Shown here: in pieces, positions 1-8,386 of the stretch
How positions within the stretch are numbered: the first letter of the stretch is position 1
How the letters are laid out: the number at the start of each line of letters is the position of its first letter
Assembly: GCF_014698835.1 (NCBI RefSeq)
Contig: NZ_JACJTU010000002.1
Span: forward strand, 124,001-188,000
DNA from: Nostoc paludosum FACHB-159
GTDB lineage: Bacteria; Cyanobacteriota; Cyanobacteriia; Cyanobacteriales; Nostocaceae
Direction: 5' to 3'
Length of the DNA stretch: 64,000 nt
Program-made: the position numbers and the translations under genes
Notes under the pieces: model-generated
What the model saw: the letters and a program-made list of their open reading frames with translations, nothing else
What the model was told of the DNA's origin: nothing
Database searches by the model: none

Positions 1-2
1 CT

Positions 3-533
3 CTAGAGCAATTATACGCTTGGGGTTTTAGCGTTTTGTCTTATGATTATCGCGGCTATGGTACAAGTGAAGGTGTCCCCACAGAAAAGAATGCTTATCA
101 GGATATTGATAGCGCTTATAACTATTTGACAAAAGACTTAAAAATATCACCCCAAAAAATTATAGTGTGGGGACGTTCTGTTGGGGGTGGTTCTGCTGTC
201 AATTTAGCAGCCCACAGACCAGTAGCAGGTTTAATCATTGAAAGTACTTTTATTTCAGCATTTCAAGTAATAGTACCATTTCGGATTTTACCTTTTGATA
301 AATTTTCTAATATTGACAAAATTAAAAATATTAACTGTCCCGTATTAGTAGTACATGGCAAAGCAGATGAAATTATTCCTTTTGCTCATGGAGAAAAATT
401 GTTTGCTGCCGCATCATCACCAAAACTGTCTTTCTGGGTTGAGCAGGCTAGTCATAATGATTTATTATGGGAAGCTGGAGACAAATATCAAACAACTTTA
501 AATAAATTTCTTAAGATCTTGAATAAGAATTGA
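3..533 (+). CDS. alpha/beta hydrolase, 3' part (5' end outside window)
   Basis: The reading frame is open to the left edge, so the gene starts upstream; the in-frame TTG at 36 is not a convincing start. The visible part covers most of an alpha/beta-hydrolase core. It has the YDYRGYGTSEG strand-loop typical of the BEM46/serine-aminopeptidase-like group, a nucleophile elbow GRSVGGGS with the Ser in G-x-S-x-G, a late acid HGKADEIIP, and a terminal His in SHNDLL. The catalytic triad is therefore complete. No signal peptide can be judged because the N-terminus is missing. The substrate is unknown; an esterase or peptidase role is only a family-level guess. No partner gene is close downstream. Confidence 0.85.
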   Translation, partial: LEQLYAWGFSVLSYDYRGYGTSEGVPTEKNAYQDIDSAYNYLTKDLKISPQKIIVWGRSVGGGSAVNLAAHRPVAGLIIESTFISAFQVIVPFRILPFDKFSNIDKIKNINCPVLVVHGKADEIIPFAHGEKLFAAASSPKLSFWVEQASHNDLLWEAGDKYQTTLNKFLKILNKN

Positions 534-606
534 GAACCCCAAATTTAGAATTCAGCAATCTATTACTTGGCAAAAAACTGCTAAAATTAAACAGAGTTAT
601 ATTTAC

Positions 607-637
607 TATTGCCTATTGCCTATTGCCTATTGCCTAT
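607..637. repeat. heptamer tandem repeat TATTGCC x4
   Basis: Four exact head-to-tail copies of TATTGCC followed by a partial copy. This is the short tandemly repeated repetitive sequence type known from Nostoc and Anabaena intergenic DNA. A related inverted pair (ggcaataggcaata) occurs near 34236. Confidence 0.9.
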
Positions 638-729
638 AAAATGATAAATCTTCAACCCAATATGATATTACACACTTCTGAAAGTATGTACTGATACTTA
701 AGCATGTATATATATTCGTAATAACCATA

Positions 730-960
730 CAGATGACTGAGACTGGTCTAAAGGTGTAGAAATGGAATGAATTTTGAGTGATGGCGAGTAACGTTATCTT
801 GAACTAGGCGAACACAGAGTGAAGACCTGTTTTCAAGGTAATAATTCAGCACTCAAAAGCGGCCGCTGCGTTGGAAAGGTTTCCAAGGTAGTCCTTTGGG
901 TGGTCAATACCCGAATTTCCTAGCAAGATCGAATACAATAGCCACCTAATAGACAGGTCG
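730..960 (+). ncRNA. candidate structured RNA, possibly a group II intron domain I remnant
   Basis: This non-coding stretch holds several nested complementary segments. TTTTGAGTG near 773 pairs with CACTCAAAA near 850 (9 bp). Inside it, GATGGCG and CGTTATC around 780-798 can form a 7-bp hairpin with two G-T pairs and an AGTAA loop, and CTTGAA/TTCAAG encloses the next segment. After it come GGAAA/TTTCC, AAGG/CCTT and GGGT/ACCC hairpins (870-920). GACCTGT near 825 is complementary to ACAGGTC at 953-959. The paired helices and runs such as AAGGTAATAATTCAGC and GCGGCCGCTGC recall group II intron domain I, but no domain V or reverse transcriptase was found. Identity is unproven. Confidence 0.35.
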
Positions 961-962
961 CA

Positions 963-1322
963 ATGCAAATTCTTAAAGTACTAACTAGAGTCTATCTTAG
1001 CCCCATAGACTTGGATGAGGCGATCGCTTTCTATGAAAACCTCTTTACAGAAAAATGCTGGTTGTGGTTTCAATATTCCGAAACCGAGTTGGAACTGGCT
1101 GGCGTTGGTTCTATTCTTTTAATTGCCGGTTCAGCCGAAACACTCTCTCCCTTCAAAAGTACACACGCAACATTTCTTGTTGACTCACTCAATGATTTTC
1201 GAGAAGCGCTGACTCAGCAAGGTGCAATAATTCTGACCGAACCTAACAAAGTCCCCACTGGAATTAATATGCGAGCTATGCATCCTGATGGAACAATTAT
1301 TGAGTATGTTGAGTTCGTTTGA
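963..1322 (+). CDS. VOC-superfamily (glyoxalase/bleomycin-resistance fold) protein
   Basis: A 119-aa single-module protein. It opens with a beta strand and LDEAIAFYENLF, the usual first beta-alpha unit of VOC proteins. It ends with a second beta-alpha-beta-beta-beta unit finishing in MHPDGTIIEYVEF, where the Glu of IEYVE sits at the normal metal-ligand position. The first-half His ligand of true glyoxalase I is not evident, so a complete metal site in one chain is doubtful and a dimer or binding role is possible. The ATG directly follows the structured intergenic segment and no strong ribosome binding site is visible. Substrate unknown. Confidence 0.8.
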   Translation: MQILKVLTRVYLSPIDLDEAIAFYENLFTEKCWLWFQYSETELELAGVGSILLIAGSAETLSPFKSTHATFLVDSLNDFREALTQQGAIILTEPNKVPTGINMRAMHPDGTIIEYVEFV

Positions 1323-1591
1323 TTAATTTTTAGCCCAATTAGTGGTGCGCTTAAATCTGCTGCTTGATTCTTGAAAGAGTCTATGATAATATCCGTGCAA
1401 ATACAAAATACTGCAATCCTATCGACTTACCGTAAATAAAAGCCGAACTGGATTATCCGACATTTGCAAAGCTGCTTAATTGAATTAAACGGCTACAAAT
1501 TTCATATAATTTTTCAGCCAATTGTCATTAGTACAAAGGGCAAATATTTAGTGCTGAAAAAACAAAAACATTCAACACTTCCTAGTGCATT

Positions 1592-2653
1592 ATGGTAGAA
1601 ATATCCAGCAAATCTCGTTTCAAGCAATTTAATTACTTTCTACTATTCTTAGTAGGTGGAGTATTCACATTATCGACAAGTTTAGTTAGTTGTAAAGCGC
1701 CAAATACATCAGAGCAAGCTGCTAACGCTTCTAATAGCACCAAGACTAGCACTAAGACAAAAGTCCTCCAGATGGGCTATATGACGGCCGGAGATCTACT
1801 GAAGATTAAAGGAGTATTAGAAAAACGTTTAGCTCCGCTGGGGATTAAAGTTGAATGGTCAAAATTTGCTGCTGGGCCGCAACTTCTAGAAGCAATGAAT
1901 GTGGGAAGCGTAGATTTTGGTTTTGTGGGTGAAACTCCGCCTATTTTTGCTCAAGCTTCTGGCGTACCTTTCGTTTATGTTGCTAGCAGCAAACCTGGAA
2001 CCGGTGAAGGAACTGCTGTTGTAGTCGATAAAGATTCACCCATCAAGACAATAGCTGACCTCAAAGGTAAAGGACTAGCCTTTCAAAGAGCTACAGCACA
2101 ACAATACTTCGTCATTAAAGTTCTGGAAGAAGCAGGATTAAAACTTAGCGATATTAAACATATCAACCTCACACCATTAGAAACTCGTGCAGCATTTGAA
2201 CGTAAAAGTGTTGATGCAGCTGTCATTGGTGACCCGCACCTTGCCCTATTTCAGAAAACTGGCAGTATTCGTGTTATCCGAGATGGTAAAGGAATTACAA
2301 CCCAAGGAGGCTATTGGTTAGGTTCGCGTAATTTCGTTAAAGATAACCCTGAGGTAGTGAAAATTATTTTGGAAGAAGTCAACACCATCGGCAAATGGGC
2401 TGAAGCCAACCCACGAGAAGTTGCCACACTGATTTCGCCAGAAGCAAAAATTGATGTTCCAACACTAGAACTCGTATCAAAACGCAGGTTTTACACATTA
2501 AGACCTTTGAGTCAAGAAGTCTTATCAGGACAGCAAAAAATTGCTGACTTGTTCTATGAACAGAAATTCATCACTAAGAAAATTAATGTTAGAGAAGCAA
2601 CGCTTTCTTCTGAAGAATATACTGCTGTGACTCCTTCAGAAGTTAAGCCTTGA
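1592..2653 (+). CDS. SsuA-like sulfonate/taurine-type ABC substrate-binding lipoprotein, divergent paralogue
   Basis: A 353-aa periplasmic binding protein with a lipoprotein signal: positive N-terminus, hydrophobic core and lipobox LVSC near residue 34. The mature part matches the SsuA family, with GYMTAGDLLKIKGVLEKRL, an FAAGPQLLEAMNVGSVDFGFVGETPPIFA block and TQGGYWLGSRNF. It is a clear paralogue of the SsuA at 6494-7540. Two family landmarks differ: the usual TWDP is IGDP, and the usual G-S-S/A-H ligand loop reads RATAQQ. This suggests altered ligand specificity. No permease or ATPase gene is adjacent, so it must share a transporter encoded elsewhere or be a sensor. It is not in an operon; about 270 bp of AT-rich DNA lies upstream. 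Confidence 0.85.
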   Translation: MVEISSKSRFKQFNYFLLFLVGGVFTLSTSLVSCKAPNTSEQAANASNSTKTSTKTKVLQMGYMTAGDLLKIKGVLEKRLAPLGIKVEWSKFAAGPQLLEAMNVGSVDFGFVGETPPIFAQASGVPFVYVASSKPGTGEGTAVVVDKDSPIKTIADLKGKGLAFQRATAQQYFVIKVLEEAGLKLSDIKHINLTPLETRAAFERKSVDAAVIGDPHLALFQKTGSIRVIRDGKGITTQGGYWLGSRNFVKDNPEVVKIILEEVNTIGKWAEANPREVATLISPEAKIDVPTLELVSKRRFYTLRPLSQEVLSGQQKIADLFYEQKFITKKINVREATLSSEEYTAVTPSEVKP

Positions 2654-3291
2654 GAATTTACATAAGGATACACAATTCAGCATTTTCAATTCAAAATTAA
2701 TTAGTGAATGATTCAAAATCTTCACTAATTTTCTAATACAAATTTTTTACACTTGTGTAGTTCTGTATCGTTTGTTTATTTACCATATATACACAATCAA
2801 ATTAGACAAATATGGTGAAGAATGCCAATGTAACTGTTTGATTAAACCTGAAAAATAACTAGAAAATTATGACTATAACCCTACTTAATTAAAGGAGTGC
2901 AGAAAATCGGCATCAGAGGTATTTGGATTAATCGTTCCAGAAAAACTGTCTCAGAAGATATCTGTATTCCAGATGCTCAAATATCTAGCTTGAGTGAGAT
3001 GCTTAAATTATTTTAGTATGTATAGGTCGCGGTAACGCTTCAAAACTATTAAAAATAAAGGATTTGAGGTTTAATGATTTCCAGTTACGGAGCTAGGAAT
3101 TGCTTAGATTACTTTTCGTAACAGTTATAAAAAGTCTGCCTAAATACTTACCTACTATGTAAGAATAAAAAATGAGAATTGATTCGGTGACCTTGTTTGT
3201 TTTTATTATTGACAGGCTTTTTCCTTTTGGTATTCACAGACTTTTCTCCGAAATCTAAATCTCTACAACTCTATGATTTTGGAGACAGTTT
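2654..3291. other. 638-bp intergenic region holding a HAD-like remnant
   Basis: AT-rich, non-coding apart from the decayed fragment at 2879-3016. The part from 3017 to 3291 lies upstream of the RRM gene and probably carries its promoter and a long leader, as is usual for cold-inducible cyanobacterial rbp genes (established knowledge). No defined promoter can be assigned by eye. Confidence 0.5.
2879..3016 (+). pseudogene. C-terminal remnant of a HAD-family hydrolase
   Basis: An open stretch after a stop at 2876 encodes about 40 recognisable residues ending in TAG. It contains KIGIRGIWINRS, then IPDAQISSLSEMLKLF. This is the pattern of haloacid-dehalogenase-like hydrolase C-termini (A-x-x-x-G-h-x-x-I-W-h-N-R ... 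P-D-x-x-I-x-S-L-x-E-L). Motifs I-III (DxD, S/T, K) are absent and no upstream homologous sequence is visible, so this is a decayed tail rather than a gene. Confidence 0.6.
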
Positions 3292-3591
3292 ATGTCAATT
3301 TATGTAGGCAATCTTTCTTATGAAGTTACAGAAGAAAGTTTGAATGCTGTGTTTGCAGAATATGGTTCTGTAAAGCGGGTTCAGTTACCTACCGATCGCG
3401 AAACAGGTCGTATGCGTGGCTTTGGTTTTGTGGAAATGGGCACAGATGCCGAAGAAACAGCTGCCATTGATGCTCTCGATGGTGCTGAGTGGATGGGACG
3501 CGACCTGAAAGTAAATAAGGCTAAGCCCAAAGAAAGCAGAGGTTCCTTTGGTGGTAACCGGGGAAACAGTAACTTCCGCAATCGTTACTAA
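3292..3591 (+). CDS. rbp: RRM-type RNA-binding protein (cyanobacterial Rbp family)
   Basis: A 99-aa protein made of one RNA-recognition motif. RNP2 is IYVGNL (residues 3-8) and RNP1 is RGFGFVEM (about 42-49), with the aromatic residues that stack on RNA in both. After the RRM comes a short Gly/Asn/Arg-rich tail (GSFGGNRGNSNFRNRY), shorter than in plant glycine-rich proteins and typical of cyanobacterial Rbps. Family members are often cold-inducible and bind single-stranded RNA in the cytoplasm. The TTTGGAGACAG just before the ATG supplies a GGAG ribosome binding site. A palindrome and a strong intrinsic terminator follow. Confidence 0.95.
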   Translation: MSIYVGNLSYEVTEESLNAVFAEYGSVKRVQLPTDRETGRMRGFGFVEMGTDAEETAAIDALDGAEWMGRDLKVNKAKPKESRGSFGGNRGNSNFRNRY

Positions 3592-3616
3592 AATTTAAAG
3601 ATTTAGAACAATGTAA

Positions 3617-3637
3617 AGACGTTGCATTGCAACGTCT
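3617..3637. repeat. 21-bp palindrome of the AGACGTTGCA family
   Basis: Perfect palindrome AGACGTTGCA-T-TGCAACGTCT downstream of the RRM gene. A longer copy of the same family lies at 49894-49922 after the GNAT gene. This is a dispersed Nostoc intergenic repeat that can form an RNA hairpin. Confidence 0.85.
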
Positions 3638-3689
3638 CTACAAGTCTATGGTTCTCGAAAAAATCTTTAACTGAACCGTATTGAATTAT

Positions 3690-3718
3690 GGCTCAGGCAG
3701 GAATGCTTGAGCCTTTTT
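3690..3718 (+). terminator. intrinsic terminator after the RRM gene
   Basis: GGCTCAGGC pairs with GCTTGAGCC (one bulged position) around a short loop, followed by TTTTT. The T run is on the + strand, so it terminates rightward transcription. Confidence 0.8.
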
Positions 3719-3743
3719 GCTGCAAAAATCGCTTTATCAGGAA

Positions 3744-5111
3744 TTAGACGATCGCCACTTCGCGATCGCTAACTTTGCTAAACTGATTTACCGGACGAGG
3801 TAAACCAAGATTCTCGCGTAAAGTTGCTCCTTCATACTCTGTGCGGAACAGACCCCGACGTTGCAATTCAGGAATCACCAAATCCACGAACTCATCTAAG
3901 CCTCCGGGTAACCAAGGGGGCATAATATTGAATCCATCCGCCCCACCATTGACAAACCAATCTTCTAACTGGTCAGCAATTTGTTCTGGTGTACCCAAAA
4001 TCTGACGATGGCCACGCGCACCAGCTGTCCATAAATACAGTTCTCGAATGGTTAAATTCTCTCTTTTAGCCAAATCAATCAAGAGTTTCTGGCGACTTTT
4101 ACCACCATTTGTCTCTGGTAAATCTGGCAGTGGGCCGTCCAGAGGATAACCAGATAAGTCAAATCCGCCAATCATCGTTCCCAGCAAATTTAAACCTACC
4201 ACCGGATCGATCAATTCCTGAATGCGATCGAATTTGTCTTTAGCTTCTTGTTCAGTCTTGCCAATTACCGGGAACACACCAGGCATAATTTTGAGATGGT
4301 CAGGAGAGCGTCCATATTGAGCTAATCTTCCTTTGACATCTGCATAGAAAGCTTGGGCTTCTGCAAGGGTCTGCTGGGCAGTGAAAATTACCTCCGCCGT
4401 TTGAGCAGCCAAATTTTTACCATCTTCAGATGACCCAGCTTGAATTATCACCGGGTAACCTTGGATGGGACGGGCAACATTCAAAGGGCCACGCACTGAA
4501 AAATGTTCGCCTTTGTGGTTGGGAATGTGTAGCTTATCTGGATCGAAGTAAATACCCGACTCTTTGTCATGGAGGAAAGCATCATCTTCCCAACTATCCC
4601 AAAGCTTTGTTACCACATCTACAAACTCACGGGCACGCTCATAGCGTAGGGTATGCTCCATGTGCTTTTCCCGGTTGAAGTTCAGGGCTTCCGCTTCAGT
4701 GGCAGAGGTGACAAGATTCCAACCAGCACGACCACCACTGAGATGATCTAGCGAGGCAAACTTCCGAGCAAGGTGATAAGGCTCGTTATAGGTAGTCGAT
4801 ACTGTTGCCGTCAAACCGATGTTTTCTGTAACCACAGACAAAGCCGACAACAAGGTGAGGGGTTCAAACTGCACGAGTTTACCATTACGGCTAAAAACGT
4901 CAGGTTCTTGATTGCGAGCGCGGACAGCTACACCATCTGCAAAAAAGATCATGTCAAACTTACCGCGTTCTGCCGTCTGTGCCAGCCTTTTGTAATGTTG
5001 GAAATTCAAACCACCATCAGCCTGTGCTTCAGGATGCCGCCATGAGGCTATATGATGACCACTGCTTGATAAAAATGCACCTAGCCTGAGTTGACGTTTT
5101 TTCGTACTCAT
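3744..5111 (-). CDS. NtaA/SnaA/DszA-family FMNH2-dependent monooxygenase
   Basis: A 455-aa bacterial-luciferase-like flavin monooxygenase. Landmarks of the NtaA/SnaA/DszA(SoxA) group are the N-terminal RLGAFLSSSGHHIASWRHP, AERGKFDMIFFADG, LDHLSGGRAGWNLVTS, VIIQAGSSEDGKNLAA and the C-terminal GGADGFNIMPPWLPGGLDEF. Length fits the family (about 440-460 aa). Known members oxidise nitrilotriacetate, dibenzothiophene sulfone, or S-alkyl/acetylated thiols using FMNH2 from a separate reductase. Here it lies 52 bp downstream of ssuD on the same strand, after ssuA, so it probably acts on an organosulfur compound imported by the same system. The exact substrate is inferred. No flavin reductase gene is in the window. 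Confidence 0.9.
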   Translation of the reverse strand: MSTKKRQLRLGAFLSSSGHHIASWRHPEAQADGGLNFQHYKRLAQTAERGKFDMIFFADGVAVRARNQEPDVFSRNGKLVQFEPLTLLSALSVVTENIGLTATVSTTYNEPYHLARKFASLDHLSGGRAGWNLVTSATEAEALNFNREKHMEHTLRYERAREFVDVVTKLWDSWEDDAFLHDKESGIYFDPDKLHIPNHKGEHFSVRGPLNVARPIQGYPVIIQAGSSEDGKNLAAQTAEVIFTAQQTLAEAQAFYADVKGRLAQYGRSPDHLKIMPGVFPVIGKTEQEAKDKFDRIQELIDPVVGLNLLGTMIGGFDLSGYPLDGPLPDLPETNGGKSRQKLLIDLAKRENLTIRELYLWTAGARGHRQILGTPEQIADQLEDWFVNGGADGFNIMPPWLPGGLDEFVDLVIPELQRRGLFRTEYEGATLRENLGLPRPVNQFSKVSDREVAIV

Positions 5112-5163
5112 TATTTCTGTTTCTCCTATTTAGAAGAAATTAATAACCAATGCCCAATGCCCT

Positions 5164-6300
5164 TTAAACAGGCTGTGGTTTGAGTAAATCAGTTTTGGTA
5201 ACGAATTCGCTGAATGTACTTGCAACTTGTTGCGGTAATGCCAACGCCGGCGTTTGCACTGGTAAGCGGGGAAACAATAATTCTGCGACTCGATAGGCTT
5301 CTTCCAGATGGGGATACCCTGAAAATACAAAGGTATCAATACCTAAATCGGTATATTCCAGCATTCGCGCTGCAACTGTGTCTGGATCTCCTACCAAGGC
5401 AGTTCCAGCACCACCACGCACTAAGCCAACACCTGCCCATAAATTGGGACTAATTTCTAAGTTTTGGCGACTACCATTATGTAGTTGTGCCATACGGCGT
5501 TGTCCTTCTGATTCCGATTGAGCAAAGCGCCGATGTGCAGCAGCGATCGCTTCATCATCCACATACTGAATCAATTCGTTAGCTGCATCCCAAGCCTGTT
5601 GCGTAGTTTCCCGGACTATGACATGCATCCGAATCCCAAAACGTACCGTTCTACCTTGTTCTGCGGCTAATCGGCGTACCTTGGCAATCTTTTCGGCAAC
5701 TTGATTTGGTGGTTCACCCCAAGTTAAATACACATCAATATGTTTAGCAGCAACTTGGAGAGCAGCATCAGAAGAACCGCCAAAATATAAAGTTGGATAA
5801 GGCTTTTGTACCGGAGGAAATTGCAGTTTTGCACCTTCAACTTTGAGATGACGACCATTGAAGGTTACTTCATCACCTTGCATTAGCGATCGCCAAATTG
5901 TTAAAAATTCATCAGTCAGTTCATAACGCTGGTCATGAGCTAGAAAAATTCCATCTTTAGCTAGTTCTTTCATATCGCCACCAGTCACCACATTTAAAAT
6001 AATTCGGCCATTAGAAATCTGGTCAAAAGTAGCAGCCATCCTCACTGCTAAAGAAGGCGACATAATTGCCGGACGAAAAGCCACAAGAAACCGCAAACGT
6101 TCGGTAACTGAAATCAAAGAACTAGCTACAATCCAAGTATCCTGCTTTTGTCCAGTACCAATTAACATCCCGCCGTAACCCAATTTATCAACAGCTTGGG
6201 CGATTTGCTGCATATAAGGATAAGTCGCTGGACGCCTGCCAATTGTAGTCCCTAAATAACGCTCATCTCCCTGTGTAGGCAAATACCAAAAAACTTCCAT
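5164..6300 (-). CDS. ssuD: FMNH2-dependent alkanesulfonate monooxygenase SsuD
   Basis: A 378-aa protein with very high similarity to E. coli SsuD throughout: [89 protein letters not shown] and [14 protein letters not shown]. It cleaves alkanesulfonates to aldehyde and sulfite using FMNH2 and O2. I chose the ATG at 6300 because CAGGGG lies just before it; an in-frame TTG at 6315 would add five residues that do not match the family. The active-site Cys of E. coli SsuD (RSCEDAW) is Gln/Lys here (GQKQDTW), as happens outside enterobacteria. It is transcribed after ssuA and before the second monooxygenase. Confidence 0.95.
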   Translation of the reverse strand: MEVFWYLPTQGDERYLGTTIGRRPATYPYMQQIAQAVDKLGYGGMLIGTGQKQDTWIVASSLISVTERLRFLVAFRPAIMSPSLAVRMAATFDQISNGRIILNVVTGGDMKELAKDGIFLAHDQRYELTDEFLTIWRSLMQGDEVTFNGRHLKVEGAKLQFPPVQKPYPTLYFGGSSDAALQVAAKHIDVYLTWGEPPNQVAEKIAKVRRLAAEQGRTVRFGIRMHVIVRETTQQAWDAANELIQYVDDEAIAAAHRRFAQSESEGQRRMAQLHNGSRQNLEISPNLWAGVGLVRGGAGTALVGDPDTVAARMLEYTDLGIDTFVFSGYPHLEEAYRVAELLFPRLPVQTPALALPQQVASTFSEFVTKTDLLKPQPV

Positions 6301-6334
6301 AATCCCCTGTTCCAAATTTATTCATTGGTCAAAA

Positions 6335-6475
6335 TAATTCGTAATTCGTAATTCGTAGTTCGTAATTATTACCCCATGCTTAACGGCAGTTTATTGAAAT
6401 ATTCATGGCGCATATTTTACTTTTCCATTAATCATTAATGATGCTTTACCCTCTTTAATTACGAATTACGAATTA
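6335..6475. repeat. inverted arrays of TAATTCG heptamers between ssuA and ssuD
   Basis: TAATTCG is repeated about four times at 6335-6362, and the complementary AATTACG series stands at 6457-6475. The two arrays can fold into one long AT-rich stem. A second pair of the same kind lies at 44046-44201. The stem could attenuate or process the ssuA-ssuD transcript. Confidence 0.75.
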
Positions 6476-6493
6476 ATTAGTCACTATCTAATG

Positions 6494-7540
6494 CTATTTC
6501 TGACTAATAGTTTCGGGTGTGATAGCTGCATATTGTTCAGTAGTCAGCATCGCTTCCTGAATATTGATAGATTTAGGAATTATTTTTTCCTTAGTAAACA
6601 AATCAGCAATTTTCTGTTGATTTTCCATGATTTCTGGAGTAATTGGTCTTAAACCGTAATTTCGTCTTGAGACCATTGTTGTTAAAATATCTTCATCAAT
6701 TTTCAAATGAGGAGCAATAAGTTTTACTGCTTCCGCTCGATTTTTGTCAGCCCATTGACCTGTGTTATCTACTTCCTCAAGGATTAATCGCACTAATTTG
6801 GGATTTTCTGTAGCGAACTTTCGCGCTGCCATGTAATATCCGCCTTGAGTAGAAATACCGCTAGCATCTCTCAAAACACGGGCATTTGCCTTTTTTTGTG
6901 CCACTGCTAAATAAGGGTCCCAAGTTACCCAAGCATCAATTTTCCCTTGAATAAATGCATCACGGGCTTCTGAAGGAGGTAGACTCAAGGCTTGAATATC
7001 GCTATATTTTAAACCAGCTTCTTCTAAAGCTTTTACTAATAAATAATGCGATGCAGAACCTTTTTGAAAAACTATTTTTTTGCCTTTGAGGTCAGCTAAA
7101 GTACGAATAGGTGAATTATTTTGAACTATAATGCCGCTTCCTTTACCAGTACTTGGTTGATTGCTAGCAATATAAACTAAAGATGTCCCAGCAGCTTGAG
7201 CAAATATCGGTGGAGTTTCCCCTACAGAACCAATATCAACTCTACCCACATTCATCGCTTCCATAAGTTGTGGGCCAGCAGCAAATTGCGCCCATTCAAC
7301 AGAAACGCCTAAAGGTTGTAAACGCTTTTCAATCAATCCTTTGAGTCTGACAATATCGCCAGAACTTTGATATCCCATGCGAACAACTTTGGCTTGAAAC
7401 CCAGTAGTTTTATTGTCTGCTTTTGGGGTTTCGACTGAGCAACTAACTAAAGTCGTTGAGATTGTTAATAATCCAGGTAATACGAATAGGGAAAACTTTT
7501 GAAAAATTTTCACTCGTGGCTGTTTGAAAGCGGTAATCAT
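6494..7540 (-). CDS. ssuA: aliphatic sulfonate ABC transporter substrate-binding lipoprotein SsuA
   Basis: A 348-aa periplasmic binding protein with a lipoprotein signal (hydrophobic segment then lipobox LVSC near residue 34). Mature features are MGYQSSGDIVRLKGLIEKRL, FAAGPQLMEAMNVGRVDIG, VGETPPIFAQAAG, the ligand loop KGSASHY and the family hallmark AWVTWDPYLA. These are the residues missing from the paralogue at 1592-2653, so this one is the orthodox SsuA. It precedes ssuD on the same strand with a 193-bp gap containing inverted heptamer repeats. ssuC and ssuB, normally next to it, are absent. Confidence 0.9.
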   Translation of the reverse strand: MITAFKQPRVKIFQKFSLFVLPGLLTISTTLVSCSVETPKADNKTTGFQAKVVRMGYQSSGDIVRLKGLIEKRLQPLGVSVEWAQFAAGPQLMEAMNVGRVDIGSVGETPPIFAQAAGTSLVYIASNQPSTGKGSGIIVQNNSPIRTLADLKGKKIVFQKGSASHYLLVKALEEAGLKYSDIQALSLPPSEARDAFIQGKIDAWVTWDPYLAVAQKKANARVLRDASGISTQGGYYMAARKFATENPKLVRLILEEVDNTGQWADKNRAEAVKLIAPHLKIDEDILTTMVSRRNYGLRPITPEIMENQQKIADLFTKEKIIPKSINIQEAMLTTEQYAAITPETISQK

Positions 7541-7577
7541 GGGTGTAATACTTGATTTTTATTTGCTATGTTCATTA

Positions 7578-7605
7578 GTAGGGACGCCAAGCTCTGCGTC
7601 CCTAC
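7578..7605. repeat. GTAGGGACGC inverted repeat
   Basis: Perfect 10-bp arms GTAGGGACGC and GCGTCCCTAC around an 8-bp loop, between the dienelactone hydrolase and ssuA genes. It is related to the GTAGAGACGTTGC palindromes at 3617 and 49894. Confidence 0.85.
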
Positions 7606-7630
7606 AAGCTATTGCTTTTAACACAAAGAT

Positions 7631-8386
7631 TTAGACAGTTTGCAACTGAAGATTCTTTTGGAACAGTTCTACAACGTTTTTCCAAGCATCAGCAGCAGCT
7701 TCGGGATTATAGCTAGCGCGATGGTTGCAGAAAAAACCATGTCCTGCTCCCTCGTAGCGGAAGATTGCATGGGTAATTTGATATTTATTTAATTCAGCTT
7801 CAATCTGTTGTGTGTGTTCTAAGGGAATTCCTTGATCTTCCAAACCAAAGAATGCATAGATGGGGCCTTTAATATCGGGAGTGCGTGTGATGGTAGGTTC
7901 TCCACCGCCGGGAGTTGAGTTTGTAATCCCACCACCATAAAAGGAAGCTGTAACTTTAATATCTGGTAATGTGGCAGCTAAGTAAACGACGTGACCACCA
8001 AAGCAGAAACCAATGGAACCGATCGCATCCCCTTGCACATTTGGTAAACTTCTCAAATAAGCGATCGCAGCCTGAATATCGCTCAATATTTCCTCTGCTT
8101 TGGTTTGCTCCTTATATTGTCTCCCTTTTTGGATATCTTCAGGATTGTATCCAGCCTCGAAACCGGGAGCAGTGCGTTGAAACAAAGTCGGAGCGATCGC
8201 TACATACCCTTCTTTGGCAAATTTCTCCGCAACTTCCCGAATGTGTATGTTTACCCCAAAGATTTCCTGAATCACAATCACCGCTGGGAAAGTTCCTTTT
8301 TGTGTCGGTTCTGCTAAGTAAGCATCAATTTGTAAATCACCGTTGGGGACTTTAACCTGACTAGTGCGAATTTCTGTGTTTGTCAT
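7631..8386 (-). CDS. dienelactone hydrolase family protein
   Basis: A 251-aa cytoplasmic alpha/beta hydrolase of the carboxymethylenebutenolidase family. The catalytic Cys128 sits in GFCFGG (G-x-C-x-G), Asp184 in GLEDQGIP and His216 in GAGHGF. Glu41 in QEIFGVN is the residue that activates the Cys in this family. All four key residues are present, so it should be active, though cyanobacteria lack the chloroaromatic pathway and the real substrate is unknown. It lies upstream of ssuA on the same strand with a 90-bp gap containing a palindromic repeat. Co-transcription with the sulfonate genes is possible but not certain. Confidence 0.9.
   Translation of the reverse strand: MTNTEIRTSQVKVPNGDLQIDAYLAEPTQKGTFPAVIVIQEIFGVNIHIREVAEKFAKEGYVAIAPTLFQRTAPGFEAGYNPEDIQKGRQYKEQTKAEEILSDIQAAIAYLRSLPNVQGDAIGSIGFCFGGHVVYLAATLPDIKVTASFYGGGITNSTPGGGEPTITRTPDIKGPIYAFFGLEDQGIPLEHTQQIEAELNKYQITHAIFRYEGAGHGFFCNHRASYNPEAAADAWKNVVELFQKNLQLQTV

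Noticed and set aside
3381..3581. Antisense frame in the RRM gene
   Set aside because: Shadow frame; the RRM reading has complete RNP1 and RNP2 motifs.
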